A stretch of 61,341 nt of DNA from NCBI GenBank assembly GCA_037968895.1, contig JBBKWJ010000202.1:1-61341 (forward strand), given 5' to 3'. Numbering within the stretch: the stretch's first letter is position 1; the number at the start of each line of letters is the position of its first letter. This stretch comes from JBBKWJ01 sp037968895 (GTDB lineage: Bacteria; Actinomycetota; Acidimicrobiia; Acidimicrobiales; SZUA-35). The position numbers were made by a program, and so were the translations under genes. Positions 1-8,179 of the stretch are shown here, piece after piece. Below the pieces are notes generated by a model. That model saw only the letters and a list, made by a program, of their open reading frames with translations. It ran no database searches and was not told the origin of the DNA.

Positions 1-476
1 ACGACGCGGTGTTGTCTCGATGGCTTGGCTACGACGTCGAACTTCGTAAGGCGGGTGAGGTCGGTGGCACCTACGAGGTGCCGCTCGACTTCGAGACCGA
101 CGAGAACTGGGTGTCGTGGACCGGCCCAGGTGGAGCGTTCCACGACTCGCCGCGATCTAGGGTCTCGCTCGTGTCGACGACGACGCTCGGCGACTGGGAT
201 GAGCGCAGGTTCAGGACCAACATAATTCTCGATGGTGCTGGCGAAGAGGAACTTGTTGGTTCAACCGTCACCCTTGGTCAGTGCACTATGTCGATTGTCA
301 AGCAGATCGACCGCTGCGTTCTCGTGACTCGGCCACAGCCCGATCTTGAGCGCAATCTCGAGATACTCAAGACCATCAACCGTGAGCGAGAAACCCACCT
401 AGCTATAGGCGCGGTGCCAACAGTTACCGGCCGAGTCGCCGTTGGCGACGTGCTCACGCCGCCGCTCGCCGGCTAG
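1..476 (+). CDS. MOSC domain protein, C-terminal part (5' end outside window)
   Basis: The reading frame is open to the left edge, so only the C-terminal ~157 residues are present. The GTG at position 9 is probably an internal Val. The stretch with RRFRTNII, the TLGQC segment and a late CVLVTRPQ-type motif (residues ~65-110 of the visible part) is typical of MOSC (molybdenum cofactor sulfurase C-terminal) domains, which handle sulfur or molybdenum cofactor chemistry. The preceding visible segment resembles the beta-barrel N-terminal part of such proteins. It is followed by a strong stem-loop terminator, so the transcript ends here. The substrate cannot be inferred. Confidence 0.75.
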   Translation, partial: DAVLSRWLGYDVELRKAGEVGGTYEVPLDFETDENWVSWTGPGGAFHDSPRSRVSLVSTTTLGDWDERRFRTNIILDGAGEEELVGSTVTLGQCTMSIVKQIDRCVLVTRPQPDLERNLEILKTINRERETHLAIGAVPTVTGRVAVGDVLTPPLAG

Positions 477-488
477 CGCCTCCTCTCC

Positions 489-512
489 AAAGAATTCTTC
501 CGAATTCTTTTC
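489..512 (+). terminator. Rho-independent terminator after the MOSC gene
   Basis: A perfect 9-bp inverted repeat, AAAGAATTC / GAATTCTTT, with a TTCC loop (489-510) runs directly into a short T-rich tail. It lies 13 bp after the MOSC stop codon and ahead of the DUF222/HNH gene. Confidence 0.7.
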
Positions 513-565
513 TGACCAGGCGAAACACACCTAAGAATGTCACACCCCCTGCGTAGTGTTTACTC

Positions 566-1828
566 ATGAACTACTCACCAGTGCAGCTTGCTGCACACAA
601 AGAAAACAGCGATCCGGACGCTGTCACAGTGTTGGATGATCTGGCTTCTGTGATGGCTCGCGTCGCTGATCTACCCGTGAGCACGAACGGTGCCAAGCAA
701 GCCCAACGCGAACTCTTCGAACTGTGGCAAGCAGCCGATCGGCTACGGGTCGAAGCGTTGCGCCGGTTGACTGCGGTCACTGAATCTGGTCTATCCGCAG
801 TTCTGTATGCCTCCGACACTCGTTATGTCGCTCATCAGCAAGGCATCACGAACAAAGACGCCAACATGCAACTGCGCCTGGCGTCGTTCCTTGCGTCCAA
901 CACTGCTTCCGGGAAGGCGGTGATGAATGGCGAGATCGGACTTGGCCACGCTGATGCCCTCGCCTCCGCTTGGCGATCACATCGGGAAGAGTTCGAGGAT
1001 ATCGAACAACAGTTTCTGGACGCCATCCCTGGTCGTGACGTTGATTCATTCAACCGACTGGTGAAACAATGGGAATGGCGCATCACGAAAAACGGCACAG
1101 ACGATGTCGAGAAGGCATTCGACCGGCGTTCGATTTACGCCCAATCGACGCTCGATGGTTCTGTCACCGGGTCGTTCTCTTTTCCTGGTGACATGGGTGA
1201 AGTGTTCCTCGATGGGATTTTCTCTACGCCTGACTCCACCAGCGGTGTGGTAGAACCCCGCACATTGCGGCAACGTCAAGCCGACACGCTGATCGAAAAC
1301 CTGACCGGTGAAATCGTTAGTGAGGATAACGAAGGTTCGACGGATACTGGTGCGTCAGGAAGCGCTCCAAGAACCAAAATCGATGCGGTAATCGATATCG
1401 CAACCTTAGGTGGGATCATTGACGGTGTCGGCAAGCAATGGTCGCTCGAGGACCTCCGCAGCGAGTTGCATCGTTCAGGCCAGTTGCCGCCGACTGTCAT
1501 TGAGATCCTGGTCTGTGATGCTTCGTTCCGGCGCATCATCTTTGATGGTCCGGATGTGGTGCTGGCCTACAACAGGGCGACGCCACTGATACCACCAGCG
1601 CTTCGCCGGACGATTCAGATTCGTGACGGAGGATGTGTGGTCGATGGATGCGATCGATCCCATCAGTGGTGCGATGTTCATCACTTAGTCGAGCGATCGA
1701 ATGGCGGGGAAACTACCGAATCGAATCTTGGACTTGTGTGTCGAAGACATCACACGATGCTTCACCTCGGCCAGATTGTGTTGAGTCGGGATCAGCAAAC
1801 CGGTTCGTTTTCGACCAGCCTCCCCTAA
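566..1828 (+). CDS. DUF222 / HNH endonuclease-signature protein (13E12 repeat family), copy 1
   Basis: This 420-residue protein has an N-terminal alpha-helical DUF222 region (about residues 20-300) and a C-terminal HNH motif: CVVDGCDRSHQWCDVHH, then NLGLVCRRHHTMLH. The paired Cys and the HH...H residues of a zinc-supported HNH nuclease are intact. The family is very common in actinobacteria; in Mycobacterium tuberculosis it forms the REP13E12 repeats, one of which is a prophage phiRv1 integration target. Its cellular role is unknown. A second copy, over 90% identical in the shared 140 C-terminal residues, lies inverted at the right end of the window, and the similarity continues ~70 bp past the stop codon. 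That suggests gene plus 3' tail duplicate as a unit. Confidence 0.85.
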   Translation: MNYSPVQLAAHKENSDPDAVTVLDDLASVMARVADLPVSTNGAKQAQRELFELWQAADRLRVEALRRLTAVTESGLSAVLYASDTRYVAHQQGITNKDANMQLRLASFLASNTASGKAVMNGEIGLGHADALASAWRSHREEFEDIEQQFLDAIPGRDVDSFNRLVKQWEWRITKNGTDDVEKAFDRRSIYAQSTLDGSVTGSFSFPGDMGEVFLDGIFSTPDSTSGVVEPRTLRQRQADTLIENLTGEIVSEDNEGSTDTGASGSAPRTKIDAVIDIATLGGIIDGVGKQWSLEDLRSELHRSGQLPPTVIEILVCDASFRRIIFDGPDVVLAYNRATPLIPPALRRTIQIRDGGCVVDGCDRSHQWCDVHHLVERSNGGETTESNLGLVCRRHHTMLHLGQIVLSRDQQTGSFSTSLP

Positions 1829-1867
1829 CCGGGTAGAGGCAGGGCCGTGCCAATTGTGCTTCTGAGT

Positions 1868-1889
1868 ACCTGCACCTCACGGTGCGGGT
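1868..1889 (+). repeat. Conserved 3' hairpin of the DUF222/HNH unit, copy 1
   Basis: ACCTGCACC-TCAC-GGTGCGGGT forms a 9-bp stem (one G-T pair) 40 bp after the HNH stop codon. The copy at 60850-60870 has the same position and orientation relative to its gene. Its stem carries paired changes (T-G to C-G, G-C to A-T) that keep base pairing, so the structure, not just the sequence, seems conserved. There is no T-tract. It may be a terminator or a mobility/end signal. Confidence 0.6.
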
Positions 1890-1912
1890 AGAAGCGCGCT
1901 TGCCGAACAAAG

Positions 1913-2929
1913 CTAGCTCCGCGGGTATGCGGCGAAGACCTCGATGACGGTTTCGACGTCGGCAGCCGAGACGTCGAGATGGGTTACAAGCCGAACTGAC
2001 GTGCCCGGCCCGCCGAGAATGCTGATGTCGTGCTGGCTCGCGTATGACGCAAGATCGTTGGCCGTGCCGTGAGCGAGGGTGGGGAAGAGCATGTTGGTCT
2101 CAACCTTTGTCAGATCAACCTCGAAGCCCTCGAGCCCGGCCAATCCCTCGGCGAGACGACGGGCATTGGCGTGGTCGTCAGCGAGACGGTCGACGTTGTT
2201 GCGGAGCGCGTATTCGCCTGCGGCGGCGAGAACCCCGGCCTGGCGCATGCCGCCTCCGAGTTGCTTGCGGATCCGTCGAGCCTTTGTTGTGAGTTCTTCA
2301 CTGCCGACGAGCACTGAGCCAACTGGGATGCCGAGACCCTTGGACAGGCATATCGAGATCGAGTCAAATGGTTCGGCCATCTCTTCCGCCGTGCATCCGA
2401 GCTTCTTGACCGCGTTAAACATGCGGGCGCCGTCAAGGTGGAGTTGGAGTCCGTGCCTATCGACGAGCTCGCGAGCTTCGGCCTGATAGGCCAGCGGGAG
2501 CACCTGTCCGCTGAACGTGTTTTCTAGGCAGAGAAGTCGCGACATGGCGTAGTGGATGTCATCTGGTTTGATGGCGGCTTCGACCTCGTTGAGGTCGAGC
2601 GTGCCGTCTGGCTGGTTGGCTATGGGCTGAGGTTGGACGCTGCCAAGAACTGCTGCGCCGCCGCCTTCCCAGCGGTAGCAGTGGGCCATCTGACCAACGA
2701 TGTACTCGTCGCCCCGACCGCAGTGGCTCATGATGGCGAGCAGATTTGTCTGGGTTCCTGACGAGGCGAAGATGGCTGACTCTTTGCCGAGAAGTTCGGC
2801 GGCGTACCTTTCGAGCGATTGGACTGATGGGTCGCCGCTCAGCACGTCGTCACCGAGGGGAGCGTTGCGCATTGCCTCCCACATCTCGTCGGTCGGTTTG
2901 GTGACGGTGTCGGAGCGAAGGTCGATCAT
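1913..2929 (-). CDS. ltaE: Low-specificity threonine aldolase
   Basis: This 338-residue PLP enzyme of the beta-eliminating lyase/aspartate aminotransferase fold cleaves L-threonine or allo-threonine to glycine and acetaldehyde. It begins with the family signature MIDLRSDTVTKPT, followed by GDDVLSGDPSV. The motif ICLSKGLGIPVGS contains the lysine that forms the PLP Schiff base. I start it at 2929 because the family begins with this DLRSDT segment; a frame open further upstream adds a non-homologous low-complexity leader that would run into the neighbouring hydrolase. It is divergent from the epoxide hydrolase, with 61 bp between the starts. It could supply glycine to the C1 pathway elsewhere in the window, but no physical linkage shows this. 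Confidence 0.9.
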   Translation of the reverse strand: MIDLRSDTVTKPTDEMWEAMRNAPLGDDVLSGDPSVQSLERYAAELLGKESAIFASSGTQTNLLAIMSHCGRGDEYIVGQMAHCYRWEGGGAAVLGSVQPQPIANQPDGTLDLNEVEAAIKPDDIHYAMSRLLCLENTFSGQVLPLAYQAEARELVDRHGLQLHLDGARMFNAVKKLGCTAEEMAEPFDSISICLSKGLGIPVGSVLVGSEELTTKARRIRKQLGGGMRQAGVLAAAGEYALRNNVDRLADDHANARRLAEGLAGLEGFEVDLTKVETNMLFPTLAHGTANDLASYASQHDISILGGPGTSVRLVTHLDVSAADVETVIEVFAAYPRS

Positions 2930-2990
2930 CGTCGAAGTATTGCAGGTCTCGTTGTTGCTGCAATACTCGTCGAGCTGTAATGCTCGGGGA

Positions 2991-4142
2991 ATGTCGATCT
3001 CTCCTTTCACTATCGCTGTTCCCGACGAAGTACTTGTCGATCTGAAAGCACGCCTGCTGAACACGCGCTGGCCTGAAGCTGAGCTCGTCGACGACTGGTC
3101 GCAGGGAACACCGCTGGCGTACATCAAGGAGGTCTGCGAATACTGGGCTAACGAATACGACTGGCGGGCTCGTGAGAAGGCTTTAAATCGATTCGACCAG
3201 TTCGTGACCACCATCGACGACATTGACGTGCACTTCATTCATGTCCGGTCGCCCCATCCTGATGCAAAACCGTTGCTGCTCACGCACGGCTGGCCCGGCT
3301 CCGTCGTTGAGTTCCACAAGGTGATCGAACCGCTAGCTGATCCGACTGTCAATGGCGGCGACCCAGCCGACGCCTTCCACGTCATCTGCCCGTCACTTCC
3401 CGGCTTCGGTTTCTCGGGCAAGCCAGCCGAGTCGGGTTGCGGGGTCGCCAAGATCGCCGACATGTGGGCTGAGCTCATGGCCCGTCTTGGCTACGACCGG
3501 TACATCGCCCAAGGCGGCGACTGGGGTTCGTCGGTCACTAGTTGCATCGGTCGCCAAGACCCAGATCACTGTGAGGCGGTCCACATGACGCTGAACATGG
3601 GTGCTCGCCCAACGCCGGCCGAAGACGGCTCGTGGACCGAAGAAGAACAACGGGCATTGGCCAAGATCGCCTATTACCAGAAGGCTGATACGGGGTACTC
3701 GATTCAGCAGGCGACACGGCCCCAGACCGTCGGGTATGGCCTTGCCGATTCACCGTCGGGACAAGCGGCGTGGATCATCGAGAAGTTCTGGGCGTGGACT
3801 GATTGTGATGGCCATCCCGAAAACGTGCTCAGTCGTGACGAGATGCTCGACAACGTCATGCTCTACTGGGTGAGCAACTCAGCAGCTTCGTCAGCTCGTA
3901 TCTACTGGGAGAGCTTCGCCAGTCGGGCCGGCAAAGATCCCGTCACGGTTCCTGCCGGTTTCACCGTCTACCCGGAAGAGATTGTGCCCCCGGTGCGGAG
4001 CTGGTGTGAGCCTGGTTTCACCGACCTCATGTATTGGGCTGAACAAGACAAAGGCGGGCACTTCGCCGCATTCGAACAGCCTGAGATTTTCGTGAACGAC
4101 ATCAGGGCCTTTCGTCGGGCCGTAGCGAAGCACACTCCCTAA
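2991..4142 (+). CDS. Epoxide hydrolase (EHN plus alpha/beta hydrolase)
   Basis: 383 residues, the usual length for microsomal-type bacterial epoxide hydrolases, which open epoxides to diols. The N-terminal EHN segment starts PFTIAVPDEVLVDLKARL and includes TRWP. The alpha/beta hydrolase core has the oxyanion motif HGWPGS, the nucleophile elbow GGDWGS (Asp177) and a late GGHFAAFEQP motif supplying the catalytic His (His357). FTVYPEEI contributes the tyrosine region typical of the family. The ATG at 2991 is chosen because it directly precedes the EHN domain. The frame is open upstream but that sequence overlaps the aldolase. No partner genes point to a specific substrate. Confidence 0.88.
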   Translation: MSISPFTIAVPDEVLVDLKARLLNTRWPEAELVDDWSQGTPLAYIKEVCEYWANEYDWRAREKALNRFDQFVTTIDDIDVHFIHVRSPHPDAKPLLLTHGWPGSVVEFHKVIEPLADPTVNGGDPADAFHVICPSLPGFGFSGKPAESGCGVAKIADMWAELMARLGYDRYIAQGGDWGSSVTSCIGRQDPDHCEAVHMTLNMGARPTPAEDGSWTEEEQRALAKIAYYQKADTGYSIQQATRPQTVGYGLADSPSGQAAWIIEKFWAWTDCDGHPENVLSRDEMLDNVMLYWVSNSAASSARIYWESFASRAGKDPVTVPAGFTVYPEEIVPPVRSWCEPGFTDLMYWAEQDKGGHFAAFEQPEIFVNDIRAFRRAVAKHTP

Positions 4143-4146
4143 CACT

Positions 4147-4159
4147 GGGGTCAGACCCC
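4147..4159. terminator. Small inverted repeat between convergent genes
   Basis: GGGGT-CAG-ACCCC forms a 5-bp stem (GGGGTC/GACCCC as pure symmetry) lying between the hydrolase stop and overlapping the stop of the opposing membrane-protein gene. It could act as a weak bidirectional terminator. No T-tract follows on either strand. Confidence 0.3.
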
Positions 4160-4690
4160 GGTTGTACGCCTTTGTCGCAGGTATCGGATGCGTACGACAT
4201 TTGGGCCGAGCCAGAGCGCAGTGAGCGTCAGCGCCACGAGGGCACCGATGAAAACAGCTGAGTTCGGTGCGAAGCTTCGCTGCTCGAGCACATGGACGAT
4301 GAGCCACGTAGGTCCGGCAAGCAAGGCAATTACGGCGACGCGGGCGCTCCAGCGGCGTCCCAACGCCGGAGTCCACGCGGCACCTAAAGGAGCGATGCTT
4401 GCCGCAGAAACAGACGCGTGGAACATGGCGAGAGAGACTGCAACCCCAATTGCCCATGGACTCGCCGCGGCATCAACACCGGCCACCCAGTTAACGCCGA
4501 CGCCAAGCACAACCAGCAACCCGACATGGCTGTCTGGGTGGAACGCGCACAGAACGGCCAAGGCCAGCACGGCGATCTCAATTGCGTAGAAGGGCTCGCC
4601 TGCAACTCGGGCGAATCCGAGAGCGACAAGTGCTGTTACGAAAATTAGGCCTCGGACAAATAGCTGCGACAGCGCCAGTTCAGCGCGCAT
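4151..4690 (-). CDS. Small integral membrane protein, last gene of left arm
   Basis: A 179-residue protein of unknown family with about five hydrophobic segments, for example VRGLIFVTALVALGF, IEIAVLALAVLCAF, VGLLVVLGVGVNWVAG and a pair near the C-terminus ending in a basic tail (RIRYLRQRR). The ATG at 4690 overlaps the end of the upstream DUF58 gene by 11 bp, so the two are probably translationally coupled. It ends the five-gene operon DUF4129, membrane protein, MoxR, DUF58, membrane protein. I infer a membrane role with the MoxR/DUF58 pair and cannot say more. Confidence 0.7.
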   Translation of the reverse strand: MRAELALSQLFVRGLIFVTALVALGFARVAGEPFYAIEIAVLALAVLCAFHPDSHVGLLVVLGVGVNWVAGVDAAASPWAIGVAVSLAMFHASVSAASIAPLGAAWTPALGRRWSARVAVIALLAGPTWLIVHVLEQRSFAPNSAVFIGALVALTLTALWLGPNVVRIRYLRQRRTTGV

Positions 4691-5987
4691 GATGGCTCGC
4701 CCGTGACTGGCGGTTGGATTGGAAGCCACGCATGACCTTGTCGAGACTGCCCAGTCCGACCCAAGGCACGACAGTGACACCCGCAGACTGCAATTCTCGA
4801 AGCAGCGGTTCGCGCTGCAAGCGCTCGATGCGACACGCAAAGCCGGCGTATGGGTCGCTCGGGAATTGCTCGGCGAGATCGACCGGCAAACAATCAATGG
4901 CCACAACGGCGTGGCCCATTGCAGCCAAGCTGCTCAATCGGCGTTTGACCCCGTCGGAGAGCAGCGGCGACAGCAGAATCACTTGCGCATCGCGGCTAAT
5001 CCCCGCTGGCACATCGCCCCGGTCGAACTGACCTGACGAGGAAATCGAGCGTATCGACGCGCCAAGAATGCGGCGCAGGTGATTTCGTCCTGCCCCGAGG
5101 GGGACTCGATGTACACCGTGAGCTCCCATTGTGATGAGTGCGACCCGGTTGCCGAAAGCGATGTAGTGCTCGGCCAGCGTCGCTGCTGCCCTGACCGCGA
5201 GATCGAGACTTGACGAATAACCATTGACGCCTTCGCTCTGCCCGACATCGTCGAACGCATCGACGATCAAGTAGAGAGGTCGGTCTTGGTCGGCCCAGGT
5301 TGAGGTGACATGCAGTTCTCTGCTGCGTAGCGACTCCGGCCAGTGGATACGACGCAGTCTGTCGCCAGCGCGAAATGGACGAATGCTGGCGAACTCTGAC
5401 CCCGATCCCGGTCTCGGAGAACGGCGGTTTCCAACCAGCCCCTTGCCCTGATCCAACCCCATAACTGATTCTGGTGCCGGCACTCCAGGAAACACGAGAA
5501 TCTGTTGCGCCTTGGGCGAACGGTCAATGAATTGAAAGGCGCTCCAGGCGCTGCTCGCGACTATGAGTGGCGGCTCAATCCTGAAGGTGCCCCAATGAGT
5601 CGGTTGGATCTCGACCTGTAACCCACCTGCTTCGGCATCGTGAAAACTCGCGAACAGCTGGCCTCGGGAAGGTTGCATCAGGATTGCATGAGGCGATCGA
5701 AAGCAGGTGGTGACCGCATCAACACTGCGGGCATCGTTCTCGATGGCAACCGACATTGTCGTGACGTCGTTTTCGCGCAAGGTCCGGTGCCCAATACTCG
5801 ATGTGGTTTCTAAGGGCGCTGTTGGGCGAAGCAGCGTAGCCCAGACCGCCGCGGCGAGGAGTGGAACTGCGATTATCAGGAGATCGGGGCGACCGAGCGC
5901 GATTGCTCCAGCGGCAAGGAGCAATCCGCCGAGTACTGATCGGGCATAGGCCGCGGTTGGCGCCCACCCCTCAATGTCGGTGCTCAC
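4680..5987 (-). CDS. DUF58 domain protein (left arm)
   Basis: 435 residues. Two N-terminal hydrophobic segments (~12-55) anchor it in the membrane. The C-terminal half carries the DUF58 signature, ASIRPFRAGDRLRRIHW followed by SRELHVTSTW, and a VWA-like start LYLIVDAFDD. DUF58 proteins are nearly always encoded beside MoxR AAA+ ATPases and are thought to act as their membrane partners in assembling or remodelling envelope complexes. Here the start codon overlaps the MoxR stop by 4 bp. A second DUF58 gene lies at 16995 in the right arm, so this locus has two MoxR/DUF58 pairs. Confidence 0.85.
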   Translation of the reverse strand: MSTDIEGWAPTAAYARSVLGGLLLAAGAIALGRPDLLIIAVPLLAAAVWATLLRPTAPLETTSSIGHRTLRENDVTTMSVAIENDARSVDAVTTCFRSPHAILMQPSRGQLFASFHDAEAGGLQVEIQPTHWGTFRIEPPLIVASSAWSAFQFIDRSPKAQQILVFPGVPAPESVMGLDQGKGLVGNRRSPRPGSGSEFASIRPFRAGDRLRRIHWPESLRSRELHVTSTWADQDRPLYLIVDAFDDVGQSEGVNGYSSSLDLAVRAAATLAEHYIAFGNRVALITMGAHGVHRVPLGAGRNHLRRILGASIRSISSSGQFDRGDVPAGISRDAQVILLSPLLSDGVKRRLSSLAAMGHAVVAIDCLPVDLAEQFPSDPYAGFACRIERLQREPLLRELQSAGVTVVPWVGLGSLDKVMRGFQSNRQSRASHHAR

Positions 5988-6976
5988 GAAGGTTGCCTTC
6001 CTTCGGGAGCAGGGGTCGGCACTTCACTGAGAACCTCGTTGACGACGTTCGTACTTGACACGCCGCTGAGCCAGAGATCGGGGTTAACCGTGAGCCGATG
6101 TGACAACGCTGAAACGGCGACCACCTTGATGTCTTCAGGCGTGACGAAGTCGCGGCCGACGACGACCGCGTGAGCTCTCGCGCAGAGCATCAAAGCCAGG
6201 GCGCCTCTTGGAGAGGCACCAACAGAGATCTGCGGGTGGTCGCGCGTCGCCCTGGCGAGATCAACGCAGTAGCGAACAAGATCAGCGTCGACCGTGACTG
6301 TTTCTACCGCTGCTTGCATCGCCAAGAGAGTCTCAGAATTAACAATTCGGCTCAGATGCTGTTCTTCGGTCTGCCGATCCATTCGCCGGATTAGGATCTC
6401 GCATTCGTCGTCTTTAGTGGCGTACCCAAAACTCGTGCGAAGAATGAAACGGTCGAGTTGGGCTTCGGGGAGCGGGTAGGTGCCCTCGTACTCGATCGGG
6501 TTTGAAGTTGCCAGGACGTGGAACGGGGCCTCAAGCTGGTGTGTTTCTCCTTCTACTGTTACCTGGCGCTCCTGCATGGCTTCCAACAGCGCGGCTTGAG
6601 TCTTAGGCGGCGTTCGGTTGATCTCGTCGGCCAGGAGCAACTGTGTGAACACGGGTCCTCTGCGAAACACGAAAGTGTTCGCGCTCTGGTCATAAATGTA
6701 TGAACCAGTGAGGTCGGCTGGCAGCAGATCGGGTGTGAACTGAGCTCGGGTGAACTGAAGACCTAGGGTCTGTGCGAATGATCGAGCAGCGAGCGTTTTG
6801 CCCAGTCCAGGCAGGTCTTCGATCAGGACATGGCCTCCGGCGAGAATGCCGCAGAGTATGAGGGTGAGCGCATCTCGTTTGCCAACTACTGCATTCTCAA
6901 CCTCATCAAGCACACGCTCCACAAGATCGGTTGTTCCTGGAATATCGAGCCGATTGGCCTGTGGTGTTTCGTTCAT
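5984..6976 (-). CDS. MoxR-family AAA+ ATPase (left arm)
   Basis: 330 residues, typical of MoxR chaperone-like ATPases. Walker A is at residues ~53-61 (EDLPGLGKT) and Walker B is LLADEINRTPPKTQAALLEA, followed by the MQERQVT segment and sensor motif ATSNPIEYEGTYPLPEAQLDRF characteristic of the family. The C-terminal lid domain has the GASPRG motif. It overlaps both neighbours by 4 bp. MoxR proteins use ATP to mature or insert partner complexes, usually with a DUF58/VWA protein, which follows immediately here. It is a paralogue of the MoxR at 16018. Confidence 0.92.
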   Translation of the reverse strand: MNETPQANRLDIPGTTDLVERVLDEVENAVVGKRDALTLILCGILAGGHVLIEDLPGLGKTLAARSFAQTLGLQFTRAQFTPDLLPADLTGSYIYDQSANTFVFRRGPVFTQLLLADEINRTPPKTQAALLEAMQERQVTVEGETHQLEAPFHVLATSNPIEYEGTYPLPEAQLDRFILRTSFGYATKDDECEILIRRMDRQTEEQHLSRIVNSETLLAMQAAVETVTVDADLVRYCVDLARATRDHPQISVGASPRGALALMLCARAHAVVVGRDFVTPEDIKVVAVSALSHRLTVNPDLWLSGVSSTNVVNEVLSEVPTPAPEGRQPS

Positions 6977-7440
6977 AGTTCCTCAATGTCGCGTAGGAGT
7001 TTTGACAGTTCGTTGGTGCTCGACGTGCGACGGTCTGGGCCATCGAGAAGCCGCTGGATTGAGGCGGGGAGCAGTTCGTTGGCGGCCTGCGGATCTGCGA
7101 GGCGGTTGACGCCGTGATTGGCCAGCAAACGATCGTCAACCAAGGCGACCAAGGTGTCATGGAGGGTCGTCGTATAGGCACCGGCAGCGCCAGACGCGTC
7201 CGCCCGCAACCTATCGGCTCGCTTCTGAAGGCTTGTATCAACGGGAGCGTGGCTCGAGTGAGTCGGCCACTCGACGGCCACAATCTCTTTGGATAAGTCG
7301 ATCGCCAGGAAAACACCAGTGGCGATCAGAGCAATGATTGCGGCGAGCACGAGAAGTGATGGTTGTGCGTCGCTACGAAGGAGCTCAATCGAAAGAAGAA
7401 GCCACAGCGCCAATGCGATCGCAACGCGCCGTCGCGTCAC
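6973..7440 (-). CDS. Small membrane protein of the left-arm operon
   Basis: 155 residues, unrecognised. Two hydrophobic helices (about 6-23 and 29-47) are followed by a soluble, helical, charged C-terminal region of ~105 residues without obvious motifs. It overlaps the MoxR gene and the DUF4129 gene by 4 bp each, so it is certainly co-translated with them. Proteins of this kind, two N-terminal helices plus a helical tail, often sit between DUF4129 and MoxR genes in actinobacterial loci. Function unknown. Confidence 0.7.
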   Translation of the reverse strand: MTRRRVAIALALWLLLSIELLRSDAQPSLLVLAAIIALIATGVFLAIDLSKEIVAVEWPTHSSHAPVDTSLQKRADRLRADASGAAGAYTTTLHDTLVALVDDRLLANHGVNRLADPQAANELLPASIQRLLDGPDRRTSSTNELSKLLRDIEEL

Positions 7441-8132
7441 AATCGTGAGTTCGCTGGCGTCTTCACCTTCGGGGAGATGCGCTCTAAGGCATCGGCTGCA
7501 CTAGCCCGATGGGTCTCGGTCAGTTCGTGCTTGGAGAATCTGGCTTCGGTGTACAGGGCGGCCAGGTTGGCGATTGGACTTGTTTCCGCCATTTGCTCGC
7601 CCTCTATTCTCTGGACATACTCCGTAGGCGTCTCCGACCCTATGGGACTAAAGCCGACGGAGGCAAGGTCGTGCTGGACTTGAATCCAGCATCGGATAAT
7701 CGCGTTTCTTGGGGTCTTGTCCACCAAGAAGCCACGAGCCCTGTTGACATCGATGTGCTCCTCGATTGGGTTCACTTCAGCGAGTCGGTGCCTGCCGCCG
7801 CGGCTCCTTCGCGTTCGACGGACCGGTTTCGATCGGCGCGTGAGCGAAGGACCAATCTCCCGGAGTGCAAATAGAGCCATTGCCACCAGCAATAGGGTGA
7901 CGACGAGGGTGACCGTTTCGCCGAGGAAAGGAATTGTCAACCGGCCTGAGTTCGATCTGTCGCCTGGCACAGGGGTGAGTGTCGAATCCGAATTTTCTGA
8001 AGGCTCGATCGGTGCGCTGGTACCTGGCGCAGGATTCGTCCACACTGTCGATGGGCCAGCAGTTGACGCGACCGCCAACAACACAACCACGAGTGCGCCT
8101 ATCGCGACTACTCGACTGATCACGGCGTACAT
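7437..8132 (-). CDS. DUF4129 domain membrane protein
   Basis: 231 residues. An N-terminal hydrophobic segment (~5-25, probably a signal peptide or anchor), an extracytoplasmic Ser/Thr/Pro-rich stretch, a second membrane helix (~70-92), a basic RSKPVRRTRRSRGG stop-transfer region, then the DUF4129 domain: NAIIRCWIQVQHDLASVGF, ETPTEYVQRI, AALYTEARFS. DUF4129 is usually found at the C-terminus of TgpA-type transglutaminases or as a separate gene next to MoxR/DUF58. Here it is a separate gene and may complement the right-arm TgpA-like protein, which has its own copy. It is the first gene of the left operon after the kinase, with a 47-bp gap. Confidence 0.8.
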   Translation of the reverse strand: MYAVISRVVAIGALVVVLLAVASTAGPSTVWTNPAPGTSAPIEPSENSDSTLTPVPGDRSNSGRLTIPFLGETVTLVVTLLLVAMALFALREIGPSLTRRSKPVRRTRRSRGGRHRLAEVNPIEEHIDVNRARGFLVDKTPRNAIIRCWIQVQHDLASVGFSPIGSETPTEYVQRIEGEQMAETSPIANLAALYTEARFSKHELTETHRASAADALERISPKVKTPANSRL

Positions 8133-8179
8133 ATGCCGAATTGTACGCTTGCCCGCAGCTCTGTGCAGAACTCCAGCGA

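Noticed and set aside
2930..3238. Longer N-terminus for threonine aldolase
   Set aside because: The extension is Ser/Arg-rich with no family similarity and overlaps the hydrolase gene. The enzyme family begins at MIDLRSDTVT.
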